Below are positions 25,198-33,034 of a stretch of DNA of 33,034 nt, one piece after another. Made by a program: the position numbers and the translations under genes. This DNA is from Bacteroidia bacterium (GTDB lineage: Bacteria; Bacteroidota; Bacteroidia; AKYH767-A; OLB10): positions 1 through 33,034 of the forward strand of contig JAEUTH010000014.1 of NCBI GenBank assembly GCA_016788165.1, given 5' to 3'. How positions within the stretch are numbered: the first letter of the stretch is position 1; each line of letters opens with the position of its first letter. Under the pieces are notes generated by a model. It was not told where the DNA came from and did not search any database. It saw only the letters and a list, made by a program, of their open reading frames with translations.

Positions 25198-26658
25198 TTA
25201 AGCGTTTTTAGGTTTTAAAAAAATATAGTACACCGGAATACCAATGGCCACAATAGCTACACCACTCCAGGTGTTTTGTGGTTTGGTGTAAAGTAGTATT
25301 AAACAAATAGCTGAAGCTAAAATAATGTATAGCCATGGTGTAAAAGGATATCCTAATACTTTATAGGGCCTGTTTGCATTGGGTTCGGTTTGGCGCAGTT
25401 TAAACAAGCCCGCTATGGTTACAATATAAAATAGCAAGGATGCAAAGGTTACATAATCTAATAAATCGCCATAGGTGCCGCTTAAACATAAAACGCTGGC
25501 CCAAAATGCTTGCATCCAAAGGGCATTCTGTGGTACACCGGCACTATTTAGTTTGCCTGCCGATTTAAAAAACAACTTTTCATGAGCCATTGCATAATAC
25601 ACCCGGGCACCGGCTAAAATAATACCGTTGTTGCATCCAAATGTACTTACCATTATAAGCAAAGCCATCAGGTAAACACTGATATCACCAAAAATCATAC
25701 TGGCTGCTGCTGTACCAACCCTATCCGTACCGTTGCCGGCAAACTGTATGCCTTGGCCAATAACATCGGTTGCATCGGGGTTGCCTTGCAACGGCAACAA
25801 TGATAAATAGCTGATGTTTGCCAACAGGTAAAGGCAGGTTACTATTGCTGTGCCCAGTATCAAACTGCGTGGTATGTTTTGTTGTGGATTTTTTATTTCG
25901 CCTGCAATAAAGGTTACATTATTCCAGGCATCGCTGCTAAATAATGAGCCAATTATGGCAGTACCCAAAACTAAAATTGTAGCAAAGCCGGTTACATCGG
26001 CAAGTTGCCAGCCTGCATCGGTTTTAGTCCATTGGCTGATATGCCATAGGTTTTCGAAATTTTTTGCCAACATTCCTGTACTAAAACCTGTAGCTATTCC
26101 AAACGAAATAAGTAAAAACAATGCAACAAGTTTGGTTGACGTAAACAATGTTTGTATTCGTTTACCACCGGCAACACCCCTGCTGTTAAAGTAGGTTAGA
26201 AATACAATAAGTGCTATGGCCAAAAGTTGTGCAGCAGATATGTTAAGCCAGGCTGTTTGCAACACCATATTATCAACACCAAATACCGGAAAAAATACGG
26301 CTGTAAATTTGGCAAAAGCTACGGCTACGGCAGCAATTACTCCGGTTTGAATTACAGTAAAAACCGTCCATCCATATAAAAAACTCATCAGATTGCCCCA
26401 CGCTTTCTGTATGTAAACAAACTGGCCGCCTGCCTTAGGCATCATGCCTGCCAACTCGCCATAACTTAATGCGGCAAGTACCGTTATAAATCCACTTAAA
26501 AACCATAATGCCAAAAGCCATCCGGCACTGCCTGTAAGTCTGCTCATATCGGCCGAAACAATAAAAATACCAGACCCAATCATACTACCGGCCACAAGCA
26601 TTGTGGCATCAAACAAGCCTAACGATTGCACCATGCCGGCTTTTGTTTTTTCTTCCAT
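25198..26658 (-). CDS. APC-superfamily amino acid permease
   Basis: 486 residues with about twelve hydrophobic segments. The N terminus SLGLFDATMLVAGSMIGSGIFIVSADM is the APC first helix with the G-S/A-G substrate loop. Also seen: LPKAGGQF-like MMPKAGGQFVYIQKAWG, FNSRGVAGGKRIQT, FIAGEIKNPQQNIPRSLILG, and ARVYYAMAHEKLFFKSAGKLNSAGVPQNALWMQ. These are marks of the LAT/APA-type amino acid transporters (for example serine/threonine exchangers and glutamate or cationic amino acid porters). It sits in the inner membrane. Substrate not determinable. Monocistronic as far as can be seen, downstream of nothing on its strand. Confidence 0.93.
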   Translation of the reverse strand: MEEKTKAGMVQSLGLFDATMLVAGSMIGSGIFIVSADMSRLTGSAGWLLALWFLSGFITVLAALSYGELAGMMPKAGGQFVYIQKAWGNLMSFLYGWTVFTVIQTGVIAAVAVAFAKFTAVFFPVFGVDNMVLQTAWLNISAAQLLAIALIVFLTYFNSRGVAGGKRIQTLFTSTKLVALFLLISFGIATGFSTGMLAKNFENLWHISQWTKTDAGWQLADVTGFATILVLGTAIIGSLFSSDAWNNVTFIAGEIKNPQQNIPRSLILGTAIVTCLYLLANISYLSLLPLQGNPDATDVIGQGIQFAGNGTDRVGTAAASMIFGDISVYLMALLIMVSTFGCNNGIILAGARVYYAMAHEKLFFKSAGKLNSAGVPQNALWMQAFWASVLCLSGTYGDLLDYVTFASLLFYIVTIAGLFKLRQTEPNANRPYKVLGYPFTPWLYIILASAICLILLYTKPQNTWSGVAIVAIGIPVYYIFLKPKNA

Positions 26659-26756
26659 AAAATAATTAACCGTTTAATATTGAACGGCCGTAAAGTAATG
26701 GTTTTGTATTAGCCGATTAACTTAAAATTTTTTGCGCTATTACAAACGAAAATTGA

Positions 26757-27148
26757 ATAGGTACCACTGCTTTAAATTTAATTATCATAATCAAAGATGG
26801 TGGTGGCGCCATACATACACAAAACAACAGGATGGAAGTTATTGGCAAGCGTAACGGTTTGTGGCTTAATGCAGTCCCAGGTTTTAATTTCTCAAATCTC
26901 AATACGCGCATATTTTTAAACGTTGGCACCGCAGCTGACGGAGGCGGTGCGTTTGTACGCCTTAGCAACGATGGCACAGGCAATAACATTGGCTATATAT
27001 GCATAGGTGTGCAGCTTGTGCCTACCACACCCATAGATGCTGCCCGCAGGCTAGAAGTATTTGATGCAGTAAGTTAGATTCAGGCATTTATACCTACACA
27101 TTAATAGCCGATGGCAAACCCTTAGAAACCAAACGTATGGTAAAGTAA
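26757..27148 (+). pseudogene. decayed remnant of a tail-fiber-like/T9SS surface protein
   Basis: Two coding traces in different frames. The first (frame open 26757-27074, stop TAG at 27075-27077) reads IKDGGGAIHTQNNRMEVIG ... GGAFVRLSNDGTGNNIG ... PIDAARRLEVFDAVS; the ARRLEVFDA wording is what I know from Bacteroidota secreted tail-fiber-domain (S74-like) proteins just before their repeat region. The second (27071-27148) reads KLDSGIYTYTLIADGKPLETKRMVK and a stop, the typical last residues of the sorting tail of the same kind of protein. The large middle is missing and the join is out of frame. There is no credible start: the first frame begins after a stop at 26754. An ATG at 26832 would give an 81-residue product lacking a signal peptide. 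Confidence 0.55.
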
Positions 27149-27162
27149 TAAAGCTTAATTAA

Positions 27163-27200
27163 AGCAAAAAAAGCCTCAGGTTTTCACCTAAGGCTTTTGA
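27163..27200 (-). terminator. terminator downstream of the initiator tRNA
   Basis: On the minus strand AAAAGCCTTAGGT and ACCTGAGGCTTTT pair around GAAA with one mismatch, followed by a T run. It begins within a few bases of the tRNA 3' end. Confidence 0.85.
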
Positions 27201-27202
27201 GG

Positions 27203-27274
<72 letters not shown>

Positions 27275-27288
27275 CTATTTTGAGGCCG

Positions 27289-27318
27289 CAAAAGTAATTT
27301 TAATCACTAACCATCCAA
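27289..27318 (-). promoter_or_regulatory. promoter of the initiator tRNA
   Basis: Minus strand TTG (27318-27316), a 19-base spacer, TACTTTTG (27296-27289). All bases match the Bacteroidota consensus. The -7 box ends 14 bases before the tRNA 5' end. It starts three bases beyond the stop codon of the RmlD-like gene. Confidence 0.85.
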
Positions 27319-27320
27319 AT

Positions 27321-28226
27321 TTAATTTTTGTTATTTAATTGTTGTGCCACCAATGCTAAACCTTGTTGCAGTGTGTGTGGCTTAAAATGCAAAACTGTTT
27401 TTGCTTTTTGTATGTTAAATCCGGTTATTAAAGGACGCATAGCAGGTTGTTTTAGCGTTGCTGTAGTTATAGGTTGCATAAAGGCTGTATCTAAATTAAA
27501 GAATGTTGCAGTGGCTATTGCACAATCCCAAATACTCAAATTTTCCGGACCCGACACATGAAAAATACCGGTAGCTTTTTGTAAAGCACATGCTATACAA
27601 GCATTTGCCAAATCCTCGGCAAGCGTTGGGTTTCTTATCTGATCGGTAATAACATTGATAGTTTGTTTGTTTTCTAAAGCTTGTTTAACCCAAAGCACCA
27701 AATTACTGCGTTGCCCATCATCTACCACACCATAAATGATTATGGTACGGATAATAGCCCAGGGTGTAGGCAAACTACTTACTACTGTTTCGGAGGCTAA
27801 TTTTGATTTTCCATATACACTTAGCGGATTGGGTAGGTCGGTTTCTGAATATGGCCCGGCTGTACCATCAAAAACAAAATCGGTGCTTAGGTGTATAAAG
27901 TGAGTATGATGTTTTTGACACAATTGCCCCAATTGTTCTACCACGGTTACATTAAGTTGCCAGCATAAATCTTGCTGTGTTTCGCAGGCATCAACATTGG
28001 TTAAAGCAACGGTGTGTATGAGTGTTTGTGGCCTGTAGGTTTCAAATATCAGTGTCATCAATGTGGTGTTTGTAACATCGGCATCAATATAATGGTAACC
28101 ATATTTATTAGCTGTACGGTTGGGGCCTTTGGCAACTGCAATTATTTGTACGTCTAACTTTTTTAAAGCATACAATATTTTTTGACCCAATAGTCCGTTG
28201 GTGCCTGTAACTAAAATGGTGTGCAT
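27321..28226 (-). CDS. RmlD-like NAD(P)-dependent sugar-nucleotide reductase
   Basis: 301 residues. SDR of the RmlD (dTDP-4-dehydrorhamnose reductase) family: TGTNGLLGQ at residues 7-15, DADVTN for the cofactor-specificity region, LIHTVALTNVDACE (family: H-x-A-A-x-T-x-V-D-x-A-E), catalytic HLSTDFVFDG, Tyr-x-x-x-Lys in VYGKSKLASE, and the WAIIRTIIIYG strand. RmlD makes dTDP-L-rhamnose for surface glycans, but rmlA, rmlB and rmlC are not here, and this subfamily also includes other dehydratases, reductases and S-adenosylmethionine synthetase-associated MAT2B-like proteins. The exact substrate is therefore open. It lies 53 bases after the PspC gene and may be the last gene of a prfA-pyrF-DUF2851-PspC run. 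Confidence 0.85.
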   Translation of the reverse strand: MHTILVTGTNGLLGQKILYALKKLDVQIIAVAKGPNRTANKYGYHYIDADVTNTTLMTLIFETYRPQTLIHTVALTNVDACETQQDLCWQLNVTVVEQLGQLCQKHHTHFIHLSTDFVFDGTAGPYSETDLPNPLSVYGKSKLASETVVSSLPTPWAIIRTIIIYGVVDDGQRSNLVLWVKQALENKQTINVITDQIRNPTLAEDLANACIACALQKATGIFHVSGPENLSIWDCAIATATFFNLDTAFMQPITTATLKQPAMRPLITGFNIQKAKTVLHFKPHTLQQGLALVAQQLNNKN

Positions 28227-28279
28227 ACTAATTTAAACTTACAAAATATACATATATGGTAACTGTAACTAATGGTGGG

Positions 28280-28501
28280 CTATAAATCCCATACTGAATT
28301 GCGTTGTTTGTTTACCATGTTTTTTAACCTGAGCCAAAATGCAAAAACCAAATAAACAATAATGGGCGAACCAATGGTGATAAAAGAAGTGTAAATAAAA
28401 AACAAACGGATGTTGGCCGATTTTATTCCCATTTTATCGCCCATCCAGTCGCAAACGCCAAATGCTTGCACTTCGAAAAATGTTTTAATACGCTCAACCA
28501 T
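28280..28501 (-). CDS. PspC-domain membrane protein
   Basis: 73 residues. The start VERIKTFFEVQAFGVCDWMGDKMGIKSANIRLFFIYTSF carries the PspC pattern (G-V-C-x-x-x-G-x-x-x-G-I, then R-L-F/hydrophobic), followed by one long membrane segment (about 33-57) and a basic tail. PspC proteins sense or respond to inner-membrane stress in the phage-shock response; short stand-alone forms are common in Bacteroidota and their role there is not known. It starts 13 bases after the DUF2851 gene, so the two are cotranscribed. Confidence 0.85.
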   Translation of the reverse strand: MVERIKTFFEVQAFGVCDWMGDKMGIKSANIRLFFIYTSFITIGSPIIVYLVFAFWLRLKNMVNKQRNSVWDL

Positions 28502-28514
28502 TTAAGATTATTCT

Positions 28515-29813
28515 CTAATCGTTTTTGATTATTTTATTTCCAATGGCACAAGATAAGCACTTTTTATGGCTGCAATAGTAGTTGTACAATTGAATATATG
28601 CTTGTGCCTGATATGCATTTGTACAGGGTAAATTTATAGTGGTAAATTTTTTTACAATATGATTTTGTTCAGCAGGTATTTGATTTAAAAAGTCAAATGC
28701 TTGTTGCTGATATGCAGTAATGCCCTTTTGTTTGCCGTAGTAAAACATAAATGGAATAAGGGTATTAATTATAATATTTTCGATGGCCATTTTACCAAGT
28801 TTGCGGCTCTGTGATGCGTTTTCGATATGGGTTTCGATGGTTTTGTCGAATACAAAGTGGCTGTTCCAATAAGCGCTGGCTGTTACATCAAAACAGGCAT
28901 AGGCATCACTTATATTATTTACCGATATTAACTTGCTAAACAAATGCGAACTATTATGAATAAGTTGTGCAAACTGAGCCAAACGGATAGTGGGAAAATT
29001 TGCCGGGCGTAGCCGCATAAATTTCCATAAATGAACTTGCAGTGGTGTTAGCTCAAATTTTTTTTGAAGGAAAAAATATTCATCCCTCAAGGCATTGCCA
29101 TAATCTTGCATCAGTTTGTTTTGCAATAAGCCGGCCTGTCCAAAAAGTAATGCTTCTATTTGATGTAAGTTGTTTTTATGTTTTGCCAAACAATTTAATG
29201 GTAGGGAGCGAGCCAATAGTTCGAAAGGCAATGCATTAATTTTAAAACCAAAGTTGCGTGCCAATAAAATATAAAAACTTTCTTCCCAATTGTTTTTGGT
29301 TTCGATAAGTAAACTTTCGATGGCTTGTGTTTTATGCTCCATACGTTCAACCATAAGCCTGTCGTGCCAATTAGCCCAAATAAATCCATCAATAGCATTA
29401 GCCATGTTATTGCAGGGTATTTTATACTGGTTTAGCATCAGGTTATCATACTGTTTTAAAATATGATTGCCAACACATGTATTTAGCGCTAAAACCGGTA
29501 TTTGTTGTTGTATGGCAGGAGCCTTTATCAATGTAATATCATGCTCAAAAACCACATGTAGAATTACATTGTTATAAGCCGCATCGTTTTGATGAAAGTG
29601 TTTTTGCCAATCGCTGGTTTTTAAATGCAACTCAACATTACCGGCCCAAAGTGTATCATTAATTTTTATACGCGCATCAAAAAAATCAGGGCCTTGGTCG
29701 GTATTGTGTTTGCCCGGATGCATAATAGCAACAGACTGGCCATCGCTGGTTAATAAATTTTGGGTATTAAAAAGTTTAAACTTCCAAATATGGTGCAATA
29801 AGGCTTCTGTCAT
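28515..29813 (-). CDS. DUF2851 family protein
   Basis: 432 residues. Recognised as DUF2851 from its N-terminal block: TEALLHHIWKFKLFN, then HPGKHNTDQGPDFFDARIKI and WAGNVELHLKTSDWQKHFHQ, and the cysteine cluster near the C terminus (YCSHKKCLSCAIGNKII). The N-terminal GPDF...D...GNVELH...DW array resembles the active-site layout of PD-(D/E)xK nucleases; that is my inference. The C-terminal Cys-x4-Cys-type cluster could hold a metal. The family is nearly restricted to Bacteroidota and has no assigned role. It lies between pyrF (70 bases upstream) and the PspC gene (13 bases downstream). Confidence 0.9.
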   Translation of the reverse strand: MTEALLHHIWKFKLFNTQNLLTSDGQSVAIMHPGKHNTDQGPDFFDARIKINDTLWAGNVELHLKTSDWQKHFHQNDAAYNNVILHVVFEHDITLIKAPAIQQQIPVLALNTCVGNHILKQYDNLMLNQYKIPCNNMANAIDGFIWANWHDRLMVERMEHKTQAIESLLIETKNNWEESFYILLARNFGFKINALPFELLARSLPLNCLAKHKNNLHQIEALLFGQAGLLQNKLMQDYGNALRDEYFFLQKKFELTPLQVHLWKFMRLRPANFPTIRLAQFAQLIHNSSHLFSKLISVNNISDAYACFDVTASAYWNSHFVFDKTIETHIENASQSRKLGKMAIENIIINTLIPFMFYYGKQKGITAYQQQAFDFLNQIPAEQNHIVKKFTTINLPCTNAYQAQAYIQLYNYYCSHKKCLSCAIGNKIIKND

Positions 29814-29883
29814 TCACACTAATATTTAATGTGCAAGGTAATAACAAGATGGCAAGCATGCGCAAAGCCTAAAAGTAAAAGCG

Positions 29884-30708
29884 TTAGCTAAATTTTTGCA
29901 ACAAGTAAGCCATTTCAAGCTGCATTTTTTGAGCTTCCCGGCCTGCAGCTTTCGCAAAACTTAAATCGTTGCTTGCGTAAATAATACTGCGCGATGCATT
30001 AACCAATAATCCACACGAACTATTTAATCCATATTGAGCAACTTCGGCCAGGCTGCCACCTTGTGCACCTACACCGGGAACCAGTAAAAAATGTTGAGGT
30101 ATTATTTTTCTGATTTCGGCAAGCAATGGTGCTTGTGTGGCTCCAACTACATACATCATATTATCGGCATTGCCCCATTGCAACGATTGATGTAAAACAT
30201 GCTTGTAAAGCGGTTGCGTATCTGCCAGGGTTTGTAATTGAAAATCGGCAGCACTGCTATTACTGGTTAAAGCCAATAATACTACCCACTTATCACTAAA
30301 ATTTAAAAAAGGTTTTACCGAGTCGGCACCCATATATGGAGCAACGGTAACGGCATCGGCTTGCATGTGTTTAAAAAATGCTTGTGCATACATGGCCGAA
30401 GTATTGCCTATATCGCCACGTTTGGCATCGGCAATTATAAACTGATCGGGGTAGTTTTGTTTAATATAATCAATAGTTTGCTGTAATGCCTGCCAGCCAC
30501 TTACACCATAACATTCGTAAAAAGCGGTATTGGGTTTATAGGCAACACAGTAGGTATGTGTAGCATCAATAATGGCTTTGTTAAACTGAAAAATGGCATC
30601 GGGTAATTGTTTGATATGCGCAGGAATTTTTTCAATATCAACATCTAAACCAATGCATAAAAACGATTGTTTTTGTTCGATGTTTTTAAAAAGCGTTTGT
30701 TTATTCAT
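29884..30708 (-). CDS. pyrF: orotidine-5'-phosphate decarboxylase, type 2
   Basis: 274 residues, the length of the type 2 PyrF subfamily (E. coli type 1 has about 245). It turns OMP into UMP in the last step of pyrimidine synthesis. Motifs: [14 protein letters not shown] at the substrate-binding start, [14 protein letters not shown], the catalytic DAKRGDIG at 94-101 (Lys-Asp network), [15 protein letters not shown], and [15 protein letters not shown] with the phosphate loop near the end. The start [13 protein letters not shown] agrees with relatives. It lies 20 bases downstream of prfA and is probably on its transcript. Confidence 0.96.
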   Translation of the reverse strand: MNKQTLFKNIEQKQSFLCIGLDVDIEKIPAHIKQLPDAIFQFNKAIIDATHTYCVAYKPNTAFYECYGVSGWQALQQTIDYIKQNYPDQFIIADAKRGDIGNTSAMYAQAFFKHMQADAVTVAPYMGADSVKPFLNFSDKWVVLLALTSNSSAADFQLQTLADTQPLYKHVLHQSLQWGNADNMMYVVGATQAPLLAEIRKIIPQHFLLVPGVGAQGGSLAEVAQYGLNSSCGLLVNASRSIIYASNDLSFAKAAGREAQKMQLEMAYLLQKFS

Positions 30709-30728
30709 AAAGGATTATAAATAAAAAA

Positions 30729-31799
30729 TTAAACAATAGCTTCTTTAAGTTTTTCGGCATTTTCGGCCAACTGCAAGGCATCAATAAACGATTGAATATC
30801 GCCATCCATAAAGCCGGGTAAGTTAAAAGTTGATAAGCCGATGCGGTGGTCGGTTACGCGACTTTGTGCGTAATTGTAAGTGCGGATTTTTGCCGACCTG
30901 TCGCCACTGCTTACCATCGTCTTACGTTTTTTAGCTATTTCATCCTGGCGTTTTTGTAATTCAACTTCGTAAATGCGCGAGCGTAAAACACCTAATGCTT
31001 TGGCGTAATTTTTTATCTGCGATTTTTCGTCCTGGCATTGCACAACAATACCTGTGGGTATGTGTGTAAGCCGTACTGCTGAGTAGGTGGTATTAACCGA
31101 TTGACCACCTGGGCCTGACGAACAAAAATAATCTTTACGTATATCGGCTTCTTTAACTTCTACATCAAACTCATCGGCTTCGGGTAATACGGCAACCGTT
31201 GCTGCCGATGTATGCACCCGGCCTTGCGTTTCGGTGAGGGGTACGCGTTGTACACGATGCACGCCTGATTCGTATTTTAAAATACCATAACTGCCTTCGC
31301 CCAAAATATTAAAGATGATTTCTTTATAACCACCTGTACTACCTGCACTATAATCTACCAGTTCTAATTTCCAGCCGCGTGCTTCGCAATAACGGGTGTA
31401 CATACGGTATAAGTCGCCTGCAAATATACTTGCCTCATCGCCACCGGTACCGGCTCTTATTTCGAAAATGGCATTTTTGCTGTCTTCGGGGTCGGCAGGT
31501 ATCAACAGGTATCTTATCTCATCTTCTAAATTATTGCGTTTCTCCTCCAGCGTTTCTAATTCGGCCTTGGCCATTTCTTTTATATCATCGTCCTTTTCGG
31601 TATTTAGCAAATGGTGTGCTTCGTCATAGTGGTTTAACACCAACTTATATTCCTGCGTTTTTTCAACTAAGCCCTTTATTTCTTTGTATTGCCTGTTTAG
31701 TGCTGCAAATCGTTTCATGTCCGAAATAACATCGGGTGCACTTAATTGGTCTTCAATTTCCTTAAACTTTATTTCTATTGCTTCGAGCTTATCTAACAT
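30729..31799 (-). CDS. prfA: peptide chain release factor 1
   Basis: 356 residues, normal for RF1, which reads UAA and UAG and releases the finished peptide. GGQ is at about 231-233 in [12 protein letters not shown], the loop whose Gln is methylated by PrmC. The codon-recognition motif P-x-T appears as PLT in [19 protein letters not shown] (E. coli has PAT). The N-terminal coiled coil (residues 1-90) and C-terminal [18 protein letters not shown] fit RF1 and not RF2; no programmed frameshift site is present. A promoter is seen at 31858-31828 and pyrF follows by 20 bases. Confidence 0.97.
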   Translation of the reverse strand: MLDKLEAIEIKFKEIEDQLSAPDVISDMKRFAALNRQYKEIKGLVEKTQEYKLVLNHYDEAHHLLNTEKDDDIKEMAKAELETLEEKRNNLEDEIRYLLIPADPEDSKNAIFEIRAGTGGDEASIFAGDLYRMYTRYCEARGWKLELVDYSAGSTGGYKEIIFNILGEGSYGILKYESGVHRVQRVPLTETQGRVHTSAATVAVLPEADEFDVEVKEADIRKDYFCSSGPGGQSVNTTYSAVRLTHIPTGIVVQCQDEKSQIKNYAKALGVLRSRIYEVELQKRQDEIAKKRKTMVSSGDRSAKIRTYNYAQSRVTDHRIGLSTFNLPGFMDGDIQSFIDALQLAENAEKLKEAIV

Positions 31800-31827
31800 T
31801 GCCTGCGATTTTTTTTTTACGGGGGCG

Positions 31828-31858
31828 CAAACATACTAAAATTGGCCTTTTATGACAG
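31828..31858 (-). promoter_or_regulatory. promoter of prfA
   Basis: CTG (31858-31856, TTG-like), 20-base spacer, TATGTTTG (31835-31828), exact match to TAnnTTTG. About 28 bases before the prfA ATG. Confidence 0.6.
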
Positions 31859-31996
31859 GTAATTGTTTGTTTGGTTGGGTTAGCAAGCTGTTAAATACCC
31901 GGTATCAGAATTGGCAGCAATGCATAGCATCAACAAAAATTCATTTTGAAAGATTTTTTTAAACCATATTTGATCAAATTTAAAATCATTAAAAAC

Positions 31997-32419
31997 ATGA
32001 ACTTTTTAAAATTAACCGTAGCAGCCGTTGTTTTAAATACTACAGCGTATGCCCAAACCGAAGCCGAAATGGCTGCCAAACCTGTTACCAAAACAGAAGC
32101 CGTTAAAGAGCGCGCTACGTACGAAGAGCGTGCCACCAAACAAGTTAACCGTATTAGCGAAATTGTGCATTTAGATGATATGCAGCATCAAACAATCAAA
32201 GCATTGTATTTAGAATCGTATCCGAAGATTAAGGAAGTGCACAAAGCAGCCGGCAAGGATACCGCAAGAGCCGATGCCGAATCAAAAAAAATAATGAAAG
32301 AGCGAAGAAAAAATGTGGAAGCCTTGCTTAACAAAGAACAAAAAAACAAACTGGAAGCCTACATTAAAGCGAACAAAGATATTGATGCCGATGATGAAAT
32401 TAAAGCAACTTCAAAATAG
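31997..32419 (+). CDS. small periplasmic Spy/CpxP-like helical protein
   Basis: 140 residues from the ATG at 31997. A TTG 17 codons upstream (31946) is in frame but would put a Lys-rich stretch before the signal peptide, so it is rejected. Signal peptide MNFLKLTVAAVVLNTTAYA, cleavage before QTEAE. The rest is charged and helical: HLDDMQHQTIKAL near residue 60, then KKIMKERRKNVEALLNKEQKNKLEAYI. The L-N-x-E-Q-x-x-x-L block recalls the L-T-x-x-Q motif of Spy and CpxP, periplasmic chaperones or stress regulators; the likeness is weak. Monocistronic, with a terminator 34 bases after the stop. Confidence 0.7.
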   Translation: MNFLKLTVAAVVLNTTAYAQTEAEMAAKPVTKTEAVKERATYEERATKQVNRISEIVHLDDMQHQTIKALYLESYPKIKEVHKAAGKDTARADAESKKIMKERRKNVEALLNKEQKNKLEAYIKANKDIDADDEIKATSK

Positions 32420-32452
32420 CCCGGACCCTCTATTGTTTAAGCCATAAAATTT

Positions 32453-32489
32453 TAGCCGGTGTTAGCATTCGCTAACACCGGCTATTTTT
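32453..32489 (+). terminator. intrinsic terminator after the Spy-like gene
   Basis: Perfect 14-bp stem TAGCCGGTGTTAGC with its complement around ATTC, followed by a T run. Confidence 0.92.
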
Positions 32490-32598
32490 ATTTTGTATTT
32501 TGACTTAGTAGGCTTTATGGTTAAAACGCAATTTTAAAGTCTAATAGATATAAAAAAAATTTTTTTGGACTCTGATGCCAATAGCTGTGTACAAACCA

Positions 32599-32654
32599 TT
32601 TCACTAATCACATCTTACATTTCACCTCTTACCTCTCACCTCTCACCGCTCACT
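32599..32654. repeat. degenerate 7-bp repeat array at a gene end
   Basis: Eight heptads in register: TTTCACT, AATCACA, TCTTACA, TTTCACC, TCTTACC, TCTCACC, TCTCACC, GCTCACT. The consensus is TCTCACC, with C-A fixed or nearly so. The last unit contains the stop codon (32652-32650) of the minus-strand T9SS gene, so the array begins exactly where that gene ends. Confidence 0.85.
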
Positions 32655-33034
32655 CCTTCACAAACCTGCCATAATAAATTTTATCGTCTTGCTGCACTTG
32701 CAATACGTATAAGCCCGGTGTTAGTGTGCTAATATCAATGTTGGAGGCATTGGTATTTTGCATTAAATGCACTTTACCCAAAACATCATATACAGTAAGG
32801 GTAAACGGTTTATTTGTCAATTGTAAATTATCAATTGTCAACTGATTACTTGCCGGGTTGGGGTACACACTTACCAATTGGGGTTGTATATAGGGTATGC
32901 CTTGGTAATTATAAATATTGCCGAGGCTGTCTAACTTGGCGTATTCTATCCTAGCTAAGCTTGTCTGTTGAAACACGTTACCACCAACAGCAATAAAACC
33001 ATTGTCCAATGTTTGGTTAATTGAACCTAGGTAA
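32650..33034 (-). CDS. C-terminal end of a T9SS-exported propeller protein
   Basis: The last 127 codons of a gene that continues past the right edge; the frame is open to 33034, and the TTG at 33009 is an internal Leu codon. The visible part starts YLGSINQTLDNGFIAVGG, a propeller blade of the same type as those at 209-904 (QT-x-D-G-F-x-x-x-G). It ends in a T9SS type A sorting domain: VSVYPNPASNQLTIDN, FTLTVYDVLGKVHLMQN, IDISTLTPGLYVLQVQ and a closing YYGRFVKE. The domain would direct passage across the outer membrane through the T9SS. Codons from 32848 down to 32814 fall on a 7-bp DNA repeat (see that entry). Confidence 0.88.
   Translation of the reverse strand, partial: YLGSINQTLDNGFIAVGGNVFQQTSLARIEYAKLDSLGNIYNYQGIPYIQPQLVSVYPNPASNQLTIDNLQLTNKPFTLTVYDVLGKVHLMQNTNASNIDISTLTPGLYVLQVQQDDKIYYGRFVKE
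32814..32848. repeat. 7-bp repeat array inside a coding sequence
   Basis: Five heptads in register on the plus strand: TTGTCAA, TTGTAAA, TTATCAA, TTGTCAA, CTGATTA. They lie in the sorting domain of the minus-strand gene and encode NQLTIDNLQLTN without breaking the frame (35 bases is not a multiple of three, so each unit is read in a different phase). Confidence 0.85.

Noticed and set aside
26717..26989. Open frame of 90 codons on the minus strand
   Set aside because: No signal, domain or promoter; Pro-rich text is the antisense of the pseudogene fragment, whose plus-strand reading makes sense.
31946..31996. TTG start for the Spy-like protein
   Set aside because: Would put 17 basic residues-rich codons before a perfect signal peptide that starts at the ATG at 31997.
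32998..33009. TTG as start of the right-edge protein
   Set aside because: The frame continues to the window edge with propeller sequence; TTG is an internal Leu codon.

Overview
The window is chromosomal DNA of a Bacteroidota bacterium, probably of the Chitinophagales/Sphingobacteriales kind; this placement is by protein character only. The evidence is AT-rich composition, type IX secretion (T9SS) C-terminal sorting domains, a PorE-like T9SS envelope protein, DUF2851, the long form of PurM, lipoproteins with CQKE-type starts, and promoters of the Bacteroidota pattern TTG-N19/20-TAnnTTTG.

Layout. 1-1000 (minus): two closely spaced secreted beta-propeller-like genes; the upstream one has an 11-unit TG microsatellite inside its signal-peptide region. 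1212-4741: der (minus) diverging from a PorE-like OmpA protein with a strong terminator. 4778-8042: purM and dxs. 8182-12553: a polysaccharide operon (sugar-nucleotide epimerase, two GT4 glycosyltransferases, a Wzy/WaaL-like membrane protein). 12568-13860: a TerB-DnaJ protein and a CvpA-family protein. 13981-16173: a large T9SS cargo with dockerin-like calcium loops. 16255-16489: a small complete transcription unit on the minus strand for a 37-residue membrane peptide. 16511-16966: a DinB-fold protein. 17027-19127: two paralogous lipoproteins. 19264-20835: an M20 amidohydrolase and a half-size TauE/SafE permease. 20887-25021: an ABC exporter and a Wzc-like tyrosine kinase. 25198-26658: an APC amino acid permease. 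26757-27148: a decayed surface-protein gene. 27203-27274: initiator tRNA. 27321-31799 (minus): RmlD-like reductase, PspC protein, DUF2851, pyrF, prfA. 31997-32419: a small periplasmic protein. 32650-33034: the C-terminal end of a T9SS cargo running off the window.

Most of the window is housekeeping and cell-envelope material; I see no defence island, prophage, IS element or CRISPR. The least ordinary signals are DNA-level: a TG tract that puts a secreted protein out of frame with its upstream start (possible phase variation), three degenerate arrays with exact 7-bp periodicity (one inside a coding sequence), and a 37-codon membrane-peptide gene with its own near-perfect promoter and terminator.

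Functionally, the epimerase/glycosyltransferase/ligase operon and the Wzc-like kinase plus ABC exporter could belong to one exopolysaccharide or LPS route although they lie 8 kb apart. The PorE-like protein would serve the secretion machine that exports the 730-residue cargo and the two edge proteins.
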